Shown: positions 9,428 through 21,968 of the stretch, piece after piece
Numbering within the stretch: the first letter of the stretch is position 1
Layout: every line of letters starts with the position of its first letter
DNA from: Synechococcaceae cyanobacterium
GTDB lineage: Bacteria; Cyanobacteriota; Cyanobacteriia; PCC-6307; Cyanobiaceae
Direction of reading: 5' to 3'
NCBI GenBank assembly: GCA_947378425.1
Contig: CANCJV010000001.1
Location: forward strand, 1-64,000
DNA length: 64,000 nucleotides
Program-made: the position numbers and the translations under genes
Notes under the pieces: model-generated
Seen by the model: the letters and a program-made list of their open reading frames with translations, nothing else
Told to the model about the DNA's origin: nothing
Databases searched by the model: none

Positions 9428-10141
9428 TCAGATCACGGCCTTGGTGAGTTGCAGGATGCGGGTGAAGACCGCGGCATAAAGCGCCAGGATCATGACGAGA
9501 TAACCGAGCACCAGCAGTCGGCCGACATGGTTGGTGCCGACAATCGTTGCTTTATCCCTGTTGCCTCTGTTCAGCAGTGTGTTGACGGCGGAGTGGTAGT
9601 AATCGAATTGGGTGATGCCCCTGCTGTAATCGGCATCGGAGAGCTTCACGACATGGCCGGGTTCGCTCTGGCCCACCCAGTCCAGCCGCTGGAAGACCCA
9701 GCCCCAGGTGAGCACGAAATAGGGTATGTAGAGAACGATCTGGCCAAGCAGCACGGCGGTCTCCACCTTGGAACCTTCGAAGAGCAGTCCGTTGATGGTG
9801 AGGAATTCAGCCAACAGCCGCAGCGAAAACCAGAGGCCAGCGCCATCAAAGCTCCAGCGGGGCAGCAACCTCTTCCGCCCCAGGAGCACCGCCATGGTCG
9901 CCAGCCACACCCCGAACACCACCATGGCAACGGGGTGCACCCGGTGGGCCAGCAGATAGGACCAGCCCGCCACTAGCTGTCCGGCATCGCTGCCGCCCAT
10001 GAGGTTGCCAAAGTTGCCAGCACTGCGGCGCAGCATTTCGGCATTGATGTTCTGCAGCAAGTACAACACGACCAGCACTGCCAGTTCACCGGACTGGGCG
10101 CGGCGGGCGGCGGGGGCAATCACCATGGAGGACGAGCACAA
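9428..10141 (-). CDS. multi-TM membrane protein with ion-channel-like C-terminus
   Basis: 237 aa with several hydrophobic helices; C-terminal layout resembles the 16671-17420 protein. Confidence 0.6.
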   Translation of the reverse strand: MCSSSMVIAPAARRAQSGELAVLVVLYLLQNINAEMLRRSAGNFGNLMGGSDAGQLVAGWSYLLAHRVHPVAMVVFGVWLATMAVLLGRKRLLPRWSFDGAGLWFSLRLLAEFLTINGLLFEGSKVETAVLLGQIVLYIPYFVLTWGWVFQRLDWVGQSEPGHVVKLSDADYSRGITQFDYYHSAVNTLLNRGNRDKATIVGTNHVGRLLVLGYLVMILALYAAVFTRILQLTKAVI

Positions 10142-10387
10142 CAGAAAACCTGGATGAATCCAGGGCTGGGACCGACTTTATCGGGCTTGTCGGGATCCGG
10201 GGATGTCCGCGGGCCCGGAACAGGGCTGACTGCGAGTGAATGTGCCTGCGGCCGCTAACCGCACTGGCGAGGCCACCAGCGCAAACGCTCGGGGATCAAA
10301 AGGTCATGAGGTCACCTCTCACGAAGACAAAAACGATGTACGACTAGTCCATTTTAAAAACTTAGAAGACGAATAGCACTTACTATT

Positions 10388-11507
10388 GGGCACCTCGAAT
10401 AATCATCACTTTTCAGAAGCTTTGCGGACATGAAAATGCAGCCAAGGAGGCGGCTACGCAGGAAAATCTTCCACCCATGGTCATGCAGCCAAAGACATTC
10501 TCAACACAAGCTCTGATTGACGACTTGACACGATTCAATTCCTTGACTGCGTCGCTTAGCGGATGATTGCGAGCGCCTTTTTCGTGGATCAGGCTTTCGA
10601 AGTCACCGAGGCTCAGAAGATCATCAAAGCATTCACCAGAACTCGCTGAGTCTGCCCGGACATAGTCATGCTCGTTTTCTGGATCCAGCAGTAGTGGAAG
10701 CATCTGGCTGTCGTGGATATTAGCAGGAGTGACAACCTATCGGCGAATGAATCCATAGTCGACATTGATGCAGATGCTGTTCTTATAACCGTATTAACTG
10801 ATGCCGTTCCTTTTTGTCCAGCCAGCATCTAAATTCTTTTTCTGCAAGCGATCTGGGTTTTCACCCCAGCCCTCCGGCAGCCTTCCGGCTTTGATTTCCT
10901 TGTTTTCCTCGCGGGTATTGCGTTGCTATGGCTAAGCAGAAGCCTGCGGCAAGGGTACAGGAACGAGAGTCGCGTCAATGATCTGACCACCACGGGCTAG
11001 GAGACCCTAGGAGCGCAGCTATGCCTCAAACATCTCAAAGAGTAACTCGATAACTCCCGCCTTGCGCAGTCGCTCCCTGAAGAATGCGACTGTAGTGGCA
11101 TCTGGAATGTTGTTCATCACGCCAAGCCCGACAAATTCCTCGAAGGAGCCTCTGTCATTCACCTGGAATTCAAGCTCGTCAACCGCAAGCGGAAGGCTAC
11201 GCCTACGCTGAGGTTGAAAAGCTGCTGGAGAACGAGCATCTTGGAAAAGATCAGCGGATCAATCCTCTTGCGCCCTGCATTGCTCTTGCGCACGTGCTCA
11301 TAGCCCTTGTCAAGCAGTGGGCGGAATCATTCCCATGGGATTAAATCAGCCAGGCACTTGAGAGCCGCTTTTTTATCTTGGAGCTTTGTGACTCTTTTCT
11401 GTTCGTCCCAGAAGCCTCTCTGACCCACTGTTGGCATGAAAATTGCTCAACCAATTAAATCCAGATCATGCCGCAATCAACTGCCTTGATGATTTTTCGA
11501 GGTACCC
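10388..11507 (-). mobile_element. Degenerate IS5 family insertion sequence (about 1.12 kb)
   Basis: TIRs GGGCACCTCGAATAATCATC (10388) and GGGTACCTCGAAAAATCATC (reverse complement, ending 11507) enclose a broken transposase gene. Confidence 0.85.
10413..11437 (-). pseudogene. IS5 family transposase, multiple frameshifts/stops
   Basis: Starts MPTVGQRGFWDEQKRVTKLQDKKAALKCLADLIPWE* at 11437; later frames give NSICINVDYGFIRR and LLDPENEHDYVRADSASSGECFDDLLSL...HEKGARNHPLSDAVKELNRVKSSIRACVENVFGCM. Confidence 0.85.
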
Positions 11508-11631
11508 TTAATTGCCTAAATGTCGATTTTCCAGAGTCTTGTTAGGATTTGGCTTCCTGACTACTCAAGCCAGATTTACCAATGATTACACTTGATCACC
11601 CAGGGGAAAGTCCTCTGATTCCAGGTCTGCC

Positions 11632-14676
<3,045 letters not shown>

Positions 14677-14803
14677 CCAGCATCTTCGTGAACATCGAAT
14701 CTTACGGGGGACAGGCAGTCGCCAGTCGACAGGACGGCCAGGGGCAGAAGCAGCAACATGGAGGCCGTGATCGCTCTGCCGCCCCGCTCCCCCCGACACC
14801 CCC

Positions 14804-16666
14804 ATGGGAATCCCTTCCGATCTCTGCCGACGCGATCCCCTGGCGGTGCCGTTCGACACGCTGGTGGCCAGCGGGCCCGATGGGCTGGAGCAGAACCTGT
14901 CGGCGCCGGGCTGCGCAGCAGGCCCTCCCCGGCTCCAGGCGGAGCCATGGAACGCCGCTGCCCGGACGCCTGGTGAGCTTCGCCGCCCGGACGCCTCGGC
15001 CGACCTCCAGGACCCGGGCCTGGCCCCAAGCCCGATCCGGCAGGCCCCGGCGGCGCTGCCGCCTCTCCCTCCACAGCCGAGGTCGGCGGGCTCAGCGCTC
15101 ACGGGCACCGCGATTGCAGGGGTAGCCGTCGGTGTCTGGAGGGCCCTGGATCCCATCGCCGGTAGCAGCACCACCCCGCTGCGCCGCCTGTGGCTCTATG
15201 ACCCCAGCGGCAGCGGCGCCACCAGCACGGCCGCCCTGGCAGCCCTGGACACCGTGGTGGTGACCCATGGCTGGCGGGGCAGCGGCGTCAGCACGGCACC
15301 GGGCGATCCGACGGGCTTCGGAGCCTCCTTCACGGCCATGGCCAGCGCGATCGCCAATCCAGGCAAGGTGCAGGTGCTGTTTCTTGACTGGGGCCCGGAA
15401 TCGATCGACCCCACCCCTTCGGGCCTGGCTCCCTACGGCGCCGCCGGCCGGGTGAAGGCCGTGGCGAACTGGGCCAGCCAACAGCTGCAACCCCTGGCCA
15501 GCACCGGCAAACTTCTGACCCTGTCGGGCCACAGCCTCGGCGCCTACGTCAGCGCCCAGACGGCGCTCGCCCTTGGATCCGCCACCAATCTGCGACTGGT
15601 GGCCCTGGACCCGGCAGCCGCGGGGCTGAACGGGGCCTACGACCTCGAGAGCACCAACAAGATCGCCGATCCGGTACCGAAGCTCAGCGCCACGGTGGCC
15701 GCAGGCGCCTCCCTGGCTTTTGTAGTTGCCGATGTCAATCTCACCATCGGCATCGCGGGGGACAACGCCGAGGCCGGCACCGCCGGCCAATCCTTCGTGG
15801 TGAAGGGCTTCGCCAGCACCACCTCAGCGGGCGATGCCCATGGGGCGATCCCATCTCTCTATGCCGACCTGGGCCGCTATCTGAGCCCCAACAGCAGCGT
15901 GACGGACGGGATTCTCGCCAGCTTCCTGGCCAACCGCTATAGCGACAGCGGCAGCACCAGCGGCACCTTGCGCCATGAAGGCGTCGCCAACCTTCGCAGC
16001 AACAGCCTGGGACTGATCGCTTCGCTGGATGGCTTCAGCGCCGGCGGCGGGACCCAGAAAGTCAGCTTCGTCGAAGCCGGCATCGCCGATCCGGCCGGTT
16101 CCAGCACCAGCCAGGACACCATCGTGTCCCTGCGGGATGTCGCCCTCAGCAGCAGCGCCAACATCGAGAAGGTTGTCCTGGGTGGTCGCAGCGGCCTCAT
16201 GGCCACAGGCAATGGACTCGCCCAGACCCTGATCGGCAACGAGGCCAGCAATCGCCTCGAAGGCGGCGGAGCCGTGGATCTCCTGACCGGCGGCGATGGG
16301 ATGGACACCTTTGCCTACAGCACACTTCTGGACGGCTTGATCGGCGGCACCAGCCTGGCCCCGGTCTTTGAGCGCATCAGCGATTTCGACCTGCTCAACG
16401 ACCGCATCGACGCCCCCGGCACCAGCCCGCGGGCGGTGGTGGGGCTGGGCTCCCTGGGGGCGACGCTCAGTACCAGCGCGATCAACACCCTGCTGAGCAG
16501 CACCAATTTCGTAGCCTCCGGAGCAGCCTGGTTCAGCTACGGCAACCGCACCTTCCTGGCGATCAACGATGCGATCGCCGGCTTCAATCCAGCCCAAGAC
16601 GCCGTTGTGGAGCTGACGGGAGCCATCCCCAATGGCCAGAGTCTCAGCAATCTGATGATCGCTTAA
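14804..16666 (+). CDS. lipase-like alpha/beta hydrolase with RTX-like and bluetail C-terminal region (putative surface protein)
   Basis: VVVTHGWRGSG, GHSLGAYVSAQ nucleophile elbow; GNEASNRLEGGGAVDLLTGGDGMDTF RTX-like repeats; C-terminal AAWFSYGNRTFLAINDAIAGFNPAQDAVVELTG. Confidence 0.8.
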   Translation: MGIPSDLCRRDPLAVPFDTLVASGPDGLEQNLSAPGCAAGPPRLQAEPWNAAARTPGELRRPDASADLQDPGLAPSPIRQAPAALPPLPPQPRSAGSALTGTAIAGVAVGVWRALDPIAGSSTTPLRRLWLYDPSGSGATSTAALAALDTVVVTHGWRGSGVSTAPGDPTGFGASFTAMASAIANPGKVQVLFLDWGPESIDPTPSGLAPYGAAGRVKAVANWASQQLQPLASTGKLLTLSGHSLGAYVSAQTALALGSATNLRLVALDPAAAGLNGAYDLESTNKIADPVPKLSATVAAGASLAFVVADVNLTIGIAGDNAEAGTAGQSFVVKGFASTTSAGDAHGAIPSLYADLGRYLSPNSSVTDGILASFLANRYSDSGSTSGTLRHEGVANLRSNSLGLIASLDGFSAGGGTQKVSFVEAGIADPAGSSTSQDTIVSLRDVALSSSANIEKVVLGGRSGLMATGNGLAQTLIGNEASNRLEGGGAVDLLTGGDGMDTFAYSTLLDGLIGGTSLAPVFERISDFDLLNDRIDAPGTSPRAVVGLGSLGATLSTSAINTLLSSTNFVASGAAWFSYGNRTFLAINDAIAGFNPAQDAVVELTGAIPNGQSLSNLMIA

Positions 16667-16670
16667 AGCC

Positions 16671-17420
16671 TTAATTCAAGGTATTAATGGCACGCGCGAC
16701 AATAATAATAAACACCAAAATCATGAATAATGTATGGATAATTTGAAGTGTCTTCAGTCGATTACCGATCAACATATGACCCTCAGGAGATCCAAAGCAA
16801 TTGCTAGAAAGTATTGTAAAATAAAGGTAATCAATAGGACTAGGCAGCCAATTGTCACTCTTCAAAATCCGACTCTCAGTTTGCTCTTCTGGAAACATGA
16901 TTCCCTGGGGAATAAAATTTAAAGTTTGACGATAAATAAAATTATTTTTAAGCGGATAATCCAAGTACCAATACCAAAACACGAAAACAAGATTAATGGC
17001 TATATAAAGTTCCAAAGACTCAGCGAGAAGCTCATAGGAGTCTATGTGCAACCGATAGATTGTAATATTGACAGAGATGATATTGGTGACCAACTGCAGC
17101 GACGCCATCAGGCCAATCATGCGCATCAAACCTCTGCGGATCGGCCGATGGCGGCGCAGATTCGGTAACCATTGAAAGAGCATGAGATATAAAAATATCA
17201 ACAAAAAAGCTGCATAAAATACCTGCAAAAAATCTCGTATAGAATTCAATGGAATATCGTGCTTGTACTTCTGTGTTAAATAATAATAAACAATCTGCAG
17301 CCTCAACAATAAATCGATCAGCACCGAACCCGCCAGGGCCAGCAAGTAGGGGCGGCCAATCGATGGGGCCACCGATTCATGGCTTGACTGCGACACCGAT
17401 CTAAGCCACCCGTTTGCCAA
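16671..17420 (-). CDS. membrane protein with K+-channel-like pore region
   Basis: 249 aa, several TM helices, C-terminal IDYLYFTILSSNCFGSPEGH...TLFMILVFIIIVARAIN resembling pore helix/filter/inner helix; AT-rich relative to flanks. Confidence 0.65.
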   Translation of the reverse strand: MANGWLRSVSQSSHESVAPSIGRPYLLALAGSVLIDLLLRLQIVYYYLTQKYKHDIPLNSIRDFLQVFYAAFLLIFLYLMLFQWLPNLRRHRPIRRGLMRMIGLMASLQLVTNIISVNITIYRLHIDSYELLAESLELYIAINLVFVFWYWYLDYPLKNNFIYRQTLNFIPQGIMFPEEQTESRILKSDNWLPSPIDYLYFTILSSNCFGSPEGHMLIGNRLKTLQIIHTLFMILVFIIIVARAINTLN

Positions 17421-19086
17421 GCAGGCTGGCGGCGTAACTGTGGGCCTCGCCGGAATCGCCCCCCGCCAGCTCCATCAGCTCCGCCTGGCGCTCGCCAGTG
17501 TCCCGCAGCCGGGACACTCGGGTCTGGGTGCTGCCCGCTTCCACCGCCTTGCTGACCCGGAAGTGATGATCAGCGGCTGCCGCCACCAGGGGCTGGTGGG
17601 TGACACAGAAGACCTGACGCTGCTGGGCCAGGCGCTGCAACAGCTCGGCCATGGCGCCACTGACCCGGCCGCTGACGCCACTGTCGATCTCATCGAACAA
17701 CAGCGTCACGTGGGGATCGGCGGCGGCCAGACAAGTTTTCAGGGCCAGCAGAAAACGGCTCATCTCGCCACCGGAGGCCACCTCCGCCAGCGGAGCCAGG
17801 GGCTGGCCGGGATTGGCGCTGAAACGGAACTGCACCGCGTCAGCCCCCTCCTCCCCCGGCTCCGCCACTTCGATCGCCACGGCGAAGCGCACATTGGCCA
17901 GCCCCATCGGCCGCAAGGCCGCCATCAGCCGGGTTTCCAGCTCCACCGCCGCGACCCGGCGAGCCTGGCTGAGGGCCTTGGCCCGCCGATCCCGCTGCTG
18001 GACGGCCAGCTGCTCACGCTGCTGCAGAGCCGCCAGGGACCCCTCGGCTGAGCCAGGAGCCAGGCTGTGGCGCAACTGATCCCGTCGAGCCATCAACGCC
18101 GCCAGATCCTGGCCATGGCGCCGCTCCAGCGCCCTGAGCAGGGCCAGGCGCTCCTGCAGCTCCGCCAGTCGCTCGGGATCACTCTCCAGGCAGGCGCCAT
18201 AGCGATCCAGCTCCCGGGCCAGATCCTGCAGAGCCACCAGGCCATCGGTGCAGCGCTCCCTGAGCGCCGCCACGCTGGCATCGAGATGCTCCATCTGCAG
18301 CAGTTCCTGCTCGCAGGCGGCCAGGTGATCGAGGGCTGACGGGGCCGATTCCGCCCCCTCCACCAGCCGACCCAACAGGGTCATCACCCCCTCCTGCAGG
18401 CGCACCCCATGGGCGAGGCGATCCTGCTCGATCTGCAGCTGCTGAGACTCCAGAGGATCGTCCAGGCCAGCCGCCTCGAGATCCTCCAGCAGCTGCTCCT
18501 GCTGCTGACGCTCCCGCTGCAGCCGATCGTGATCGGCCAGGGCCGCTGCCAGTTCCGCCGCCAGGGAGCGCCACTGCCGGTACGCCGTGCGGACCGCCTC
18601 CAGCAGGGGCAGCTGCTCCTCGCCGGCAAAGCGATCGAGCCAGCGCCGCTGCTGGCCGGAACGGGCCAATTGCTGGGTCTGGCCCTGAACCGTGAGATCG
18701 AGCAGCAGGGGGCGCAGATCCAGCACCTGGGCCCGGCTGACGGCGATGCCATTGAGCCGGTGGCGACTGCTGAGCCGTTCGTCCTGGAGCCGCCAGTCCC
18801 GACTCAGCAGCAGATCGTCCTCCACCTCCAGCTCCTGGCTCTCCAGCCAGGCACGCACGGGCGGCGAAAGCTGAAAGCAGGCTTCAATCCGACCCCGCTC
18901 GCAACCGCTGCGCAGCAACCGGGCCCCCTGGGCCCCCTGGGCTCCGCCCAGCAGGGCGTCGAGAGCATCCAGCAGAATCGATTTACCCGCCCCGGTTTCG
19001 CCGGTCAGCACCGTGAAACCCGCCTCGAACGTCAACTCAAGGCGTTCGATCAGGGCGATGTTCTCCAGGCTCAGGGCCGTGAGCAC
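17401..19086 (-). CDS. recN: DNA repair protein RecN
   Basis: GETGAGKSILLDALDALLGG, ASGGEMSRFLLALK, LLFDEIDSGVSGRV, FCVTHQPLVAA. Confidence 0.97.
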   Translation of the reverse strand: MLTALSLENIALIERLELTFEAGFTVLTGETGAGKSILLDALDALLGGAQGAQGARLLRSGCERGRIEACFQLSPPVRAWLESQELEVEDDLLLSRDWRLQDERLSSRHRLNGIAVSRAQVLDLRPLLLDLTVQGQTQQLARSGQQRRWLDRFAGEEQLPLLEAVRTAYRQWRSLAAELAAALADHDRLQRERQQQEQLLEDLEAAGLDDPLESQQLQIEQDRLAHGVRLQEGVMTLLGRLVEGAESAPSALDHLAACEQELLQMEHLDASVAALRERCTDGLVALQDLARELDRYGACLESDPERLAELQERLALLRALERRHGQDLAALMARRDQLRHSLAPGSAEGSLAALQQREQLAVQQRDRRAKALSQARRVAAVELETRLMAALRPMGLANVRFAVAIEVAEPGEEGADAVQFRFSANPGQPLAPLAEVASGGEMSRFLLALKTCLAAADPHVTLLFDEIDSGVSGRVSGAMAELLQRLAQQRQVFCVTHQPLVAAAADHHFRVSKAVEAGSTQTRVSRLRDTGERQAELMELAGGDSGEAHSYAASLLGKRVA

Positions 19087-19204
19087 GCCAGCCTCCGCAG
19101 CGCTGTCGGTATGTGGCCCGACCGTAGCGGCTTCAGCTTTCGTTTAGAAGGGGTCACAATCCAATTGACGCCGTCCGCCCCGTGTGGCATGGCACCCCAT
19201 CGCC

Positions 19205-21196
19205 ATGGTCAGCTCGCCCCCAGCCATCGAGAGCAACCAGAAGCCGCTGGAACCCCCTCAGGGCAAGGCCAGCGGCTCTGCCCAACACACCGCCGTCACG
19301 CCAGGGGATCTGGGGGATTTCATTGAAGCGGCCGGGCTGCTGAGCTACGACCCCGATGCCATCACCCGCATCTACGCCGGCCATCCCCAGCGGCTGATCC
19401 GGCGGCTCTGGCAGACCCTGGTGCCGATCGGCCTCTACCTGCTGGGCGTGGGTTTCGACTGGATCAGCGGCGCCCTCAACATCAAGGACCGCGCCCGCGC
19501 CCGCGCCCGCGAATGCGCCGAGCTGCTGGCCCAGCTGGGACCTGCCTTCATCAAGGCCGGCCAGGCCCTCTCCACCCGGCCCGACATCGTGCCGCCCCTC
19601 CTGCTGGAGGAACTGGCCCAGCTCCAGGACCAGCTGCCCGGCTTCGACAGCGCCCTGGCGATGGCCTGCATCGAAGAAGACCTGGGGGCTTCGGTGGACG
19701 AGATCTTCAGCGAGCTCGACCGCGAACCGATCTCGGCCGCCTCCCTGGGACAGGTGCATCGCGGCAGCCTGCACAACGGCGAGCGGGTGGCAGTGAAGGT
19801 GCAACGCCCGGGCCTGAGGGAGCAGATCACGCTCGATCTGTACATCGTGCGCAACATCGCCGCCTGGATGAACAGCAATGTCGGCTTGATCCGCAGTGAC
19901 CTCGTAGCGCTGATCGACGAACTCGGCAAGCGGGTATTCGAGGAGATGGACTATCTCAATGAGGCCGCCAACGCCGAGAGATTTGCCGCTCTGCATCGCC
20001 ACAATCACCGCATTGCCGTGCCGCGCATCTTCCACCAGGCCACCAGCCGGCGGGTGCTGACGATGGAGTGGATCGACGGCGTCAAACTCACCAACCTCGA
20101 AGCCGTGCGCGCCATCGGCGTCGATCCGGATGACATGGTGCAGGTGGGCGTCAACTGCAGCCTGCAGCAGTTACTGGAGCACGGCTTCTTCCACGCCGAT
20201 CCCCATCCCGGCAACCTCCTGGCCCTGGCCGATGGCCGGCTTGCCTACCTCGATTTCGGCATGATGAGCGAAGTCACCCGTGAATCGCGCACCGGCCTGA
20301 TTCAGGCGGTGGTGCATCTGGTGAATCGCAACTTCGGTGCCCTGTCCAAGGATTTCGTCGCCCTCGGCTTTCTGGGGGAAGAGGTGGATCTGGAGCCGAT
20401 TGTTCCCGCCTTCGAGAACGTCTTTGGCCAGGCCCTAGAGATGGGCGTCAGCCGCATGGATTTCAAGGCTGTCACCGACGACCTCTCGGGGGTGATGTAT
20501 CGCTTCCCCTTCCGGGTGCCTCCCTACTACGCCCTGATCATTCGCTCCTTGGTCACCCTGGAGGGGATTGCCCTTAGCGTCGATCCTGCCTTCAAGATTC
20601 TCGGCGCCGCCTATCCCTATTTCGCCCGCCGGCTGATGGAGGATCCCGATCCCTCCCTGCGCCGCAGCCTGCGAGAGATGCTGTTCGACGGTGACGAATT
20701 CCGTTGGCAGCGCCTCGAAAACCTGATCAGCAGCGCCTCGCTGCAGGCCGAACTGGACATCGAAGGCTTGCTCGATCAGGTGCTCGACTTCCTGTTCTCT
20801 GCCAACGGCGGCCTGCTGCGCCAGCAATTGGTGGATGCGGCGGTGGACCAGATGGACAACCTGGCCTGGAGCACCACCCTGCGGCTGGGCCGGCGCCTGC
20901 CCCGCTCCCTGCAACCGCCAGGTCTGCGCCAGCCCAGCCTCCAGGCCTACGGCAGCAGCGGCCCTTTGCTCGACCTTGAACCGCTGCGGCAACTGGTGGC
21001 GATTCTCAAGGATCTGCCGGGATTCGAGCCGAAACTGCTGTTGCGCCGTCTGCCCCGGGTGTTGGGTGAACCGGACCTGCGGCGCATGGGTCTGGATCTG
21101 GCCCGGGGCTTGGCGGAGCGGGGCGTGGTGCGCCTGCTGCGGGATGTGCTGGTGACCCCTGATGTGCGGAAGACCGTCGAACTCGCCCCGAGCTGA
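19205..21196 (+). CDS. ABC1/AarF/UbiB family kinase-like protein
   Basis: LGPAFIKAGQALSTRPDIVPPLLLEELAQLQDQLP, ASLGQVHRG, HADPHPGNLLAL, YLDFGMM. Confidence 0.95.
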   Translation: MVSSPPAIESNQKPLEPPQGKASGSAQHTAVTPGDLGDFIEAAGLLSYDPDAITRIYAGHPQRLIRRLWQTLVPIGLYLLGVGFDWISGALNIKDRARARARECAELLAQLGPAFIKAGQALSTRPDIVPPLLLEELAQLQDQLPGFDSALAMACIEEDLGASVDEIFSELDREPISAASLGQVHRGSLHNGERVAVKVQRPGLREQITLDLYIVRNIAAWMNSNVGLIRSDLVALIDELGKRVFEEMDYLNEAANAERFAALHRHNHRIAVPRIFHQATSRRVLTMEWIDGVKLTNLEAVRAIGVDPDDMVQVGVNCSLQQLLEHGFFHADPHPGNLLALADGRLAYLDFGMMSEVTRESRTGLIQAVVHLVNRNFGALSKDFVALGFLGEEVDLEPIVPAFENVFGQALEMGVSRMDFKAVTDDLSGVMYRFPFRVPPYYALIIRSLVTLEGIALSVDPAFKILGAAYPYFARRLMEDPDPSLRRSLREMLFDGDEFRWQRLENLISSASLQAELDIEGLLDQVLDFLFSANGGLLRQQLVDAAVDQMDNLAWSTTLRLGRRLPRSLQPPGLRQPSLQAYGSSGPLLDLEPLRQLVAILKDLPGFEPKLLLRRLPRVLGEPDLRRMGLDLARGLAERGVVRLLRDVLVTPDVRKTVELAPS

Positions 21197-21246
21197 CGGC
21201 CGTTGGAACCAGGAGGCCGCCTTAGATTCGGAGTTCTCTTGTCCCG

Positions 21247-21837
21247 GTGATCAACTTGCGCAAACGGCAACGGCTCCTGGCAGCACTGCTCGGCCTTGGC
21301 CTGTGCTGCGCAACTCCCGCGGCGATGGCGGCTCAGAACGTGGTCTTCGTCAGCGGCGCCTTCCGGCGCTCCATCTCCGTCGCCGATCTCGAACATCTGG
21401 CTGTCACCGGAGAAGCCAGGGGCCTGCTGGCCGACGTGCTGAAACTGAGCCATCAGCAACCGGAGGCGGTCGCCAAGCTGCTCAACCAGTCGGTGAACCT
21501 GCCGGTGGTTCTGGTCAGCCGTCTGCTCAACACCCGCATCGGCGAAGCTCTGCTGAATCGGCTAGCTCAGATCATCTTTCCGCTCAATGCCTCCAACGTC
21601 GGCCTGCCCGCCCTGCGCTCAGCGGTGATCCTGGGCATTGCCGACAGCAAGAACGGTCTGTCGGCCATCTCCTTCCTGCAGGCCTATCCCACCCAGGAAA
21701 TCGCGGTCAGCCTGCCGGCCCTGATGGGTCTGATGAACAAGGCGAGCTCGATCACGGATCTGGTGCGCTTCTTCTCCGACTCACCCCTCGATGGGCTGCG
21801 CGGCGACAAGAGCACCAGCAGCAGCACAACCCCCTGA
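21247..21837 (+). CDS. secreted stand-alone DUF1400-like domain protein
   Basis: Signal peptide plus VVFVSGAFRRSISVADLEHLAVTGEARGLL...LNQSVNLP pattern also seen at the N-terminus of the 174-1694 protein. Confidence 0.75.
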   Translation: MINLRKRQRLLAALLGLGLCCATPAAMAAQNVVFVSGAFRRSISVADLEHLAVTGEARGLLADVLKLSHQQPEAVAKLLNQSVNLPVVLVSRLLNTRIGEALLNRLAQIIFPLNASNVGLPALRSAVILGIADSKNGLSAISFLQAYPTQEIAVSLPALMGLMNKASSITDLVRFFSDSPLDGLRGDKSTSSSTTP

Positions 21838-21968
21838 CCCGACCACCGCTCTGACAGACGGGGGCAGGACAGGTTGAGCGAGAAGTGGCGACGTAGATTC
21901 GCCACAGCGCCGCCATCTCCCCCGTGCCCCTGCTTCGAGCTCTGCAGCGCCTGGGCCACAGGCCCACG

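Noticed and set aside
14677-15174. N-terminal extension of the uvrA ORF
   Set aside because: Not UvrA-like; overlaps the divergent lipase-like gene
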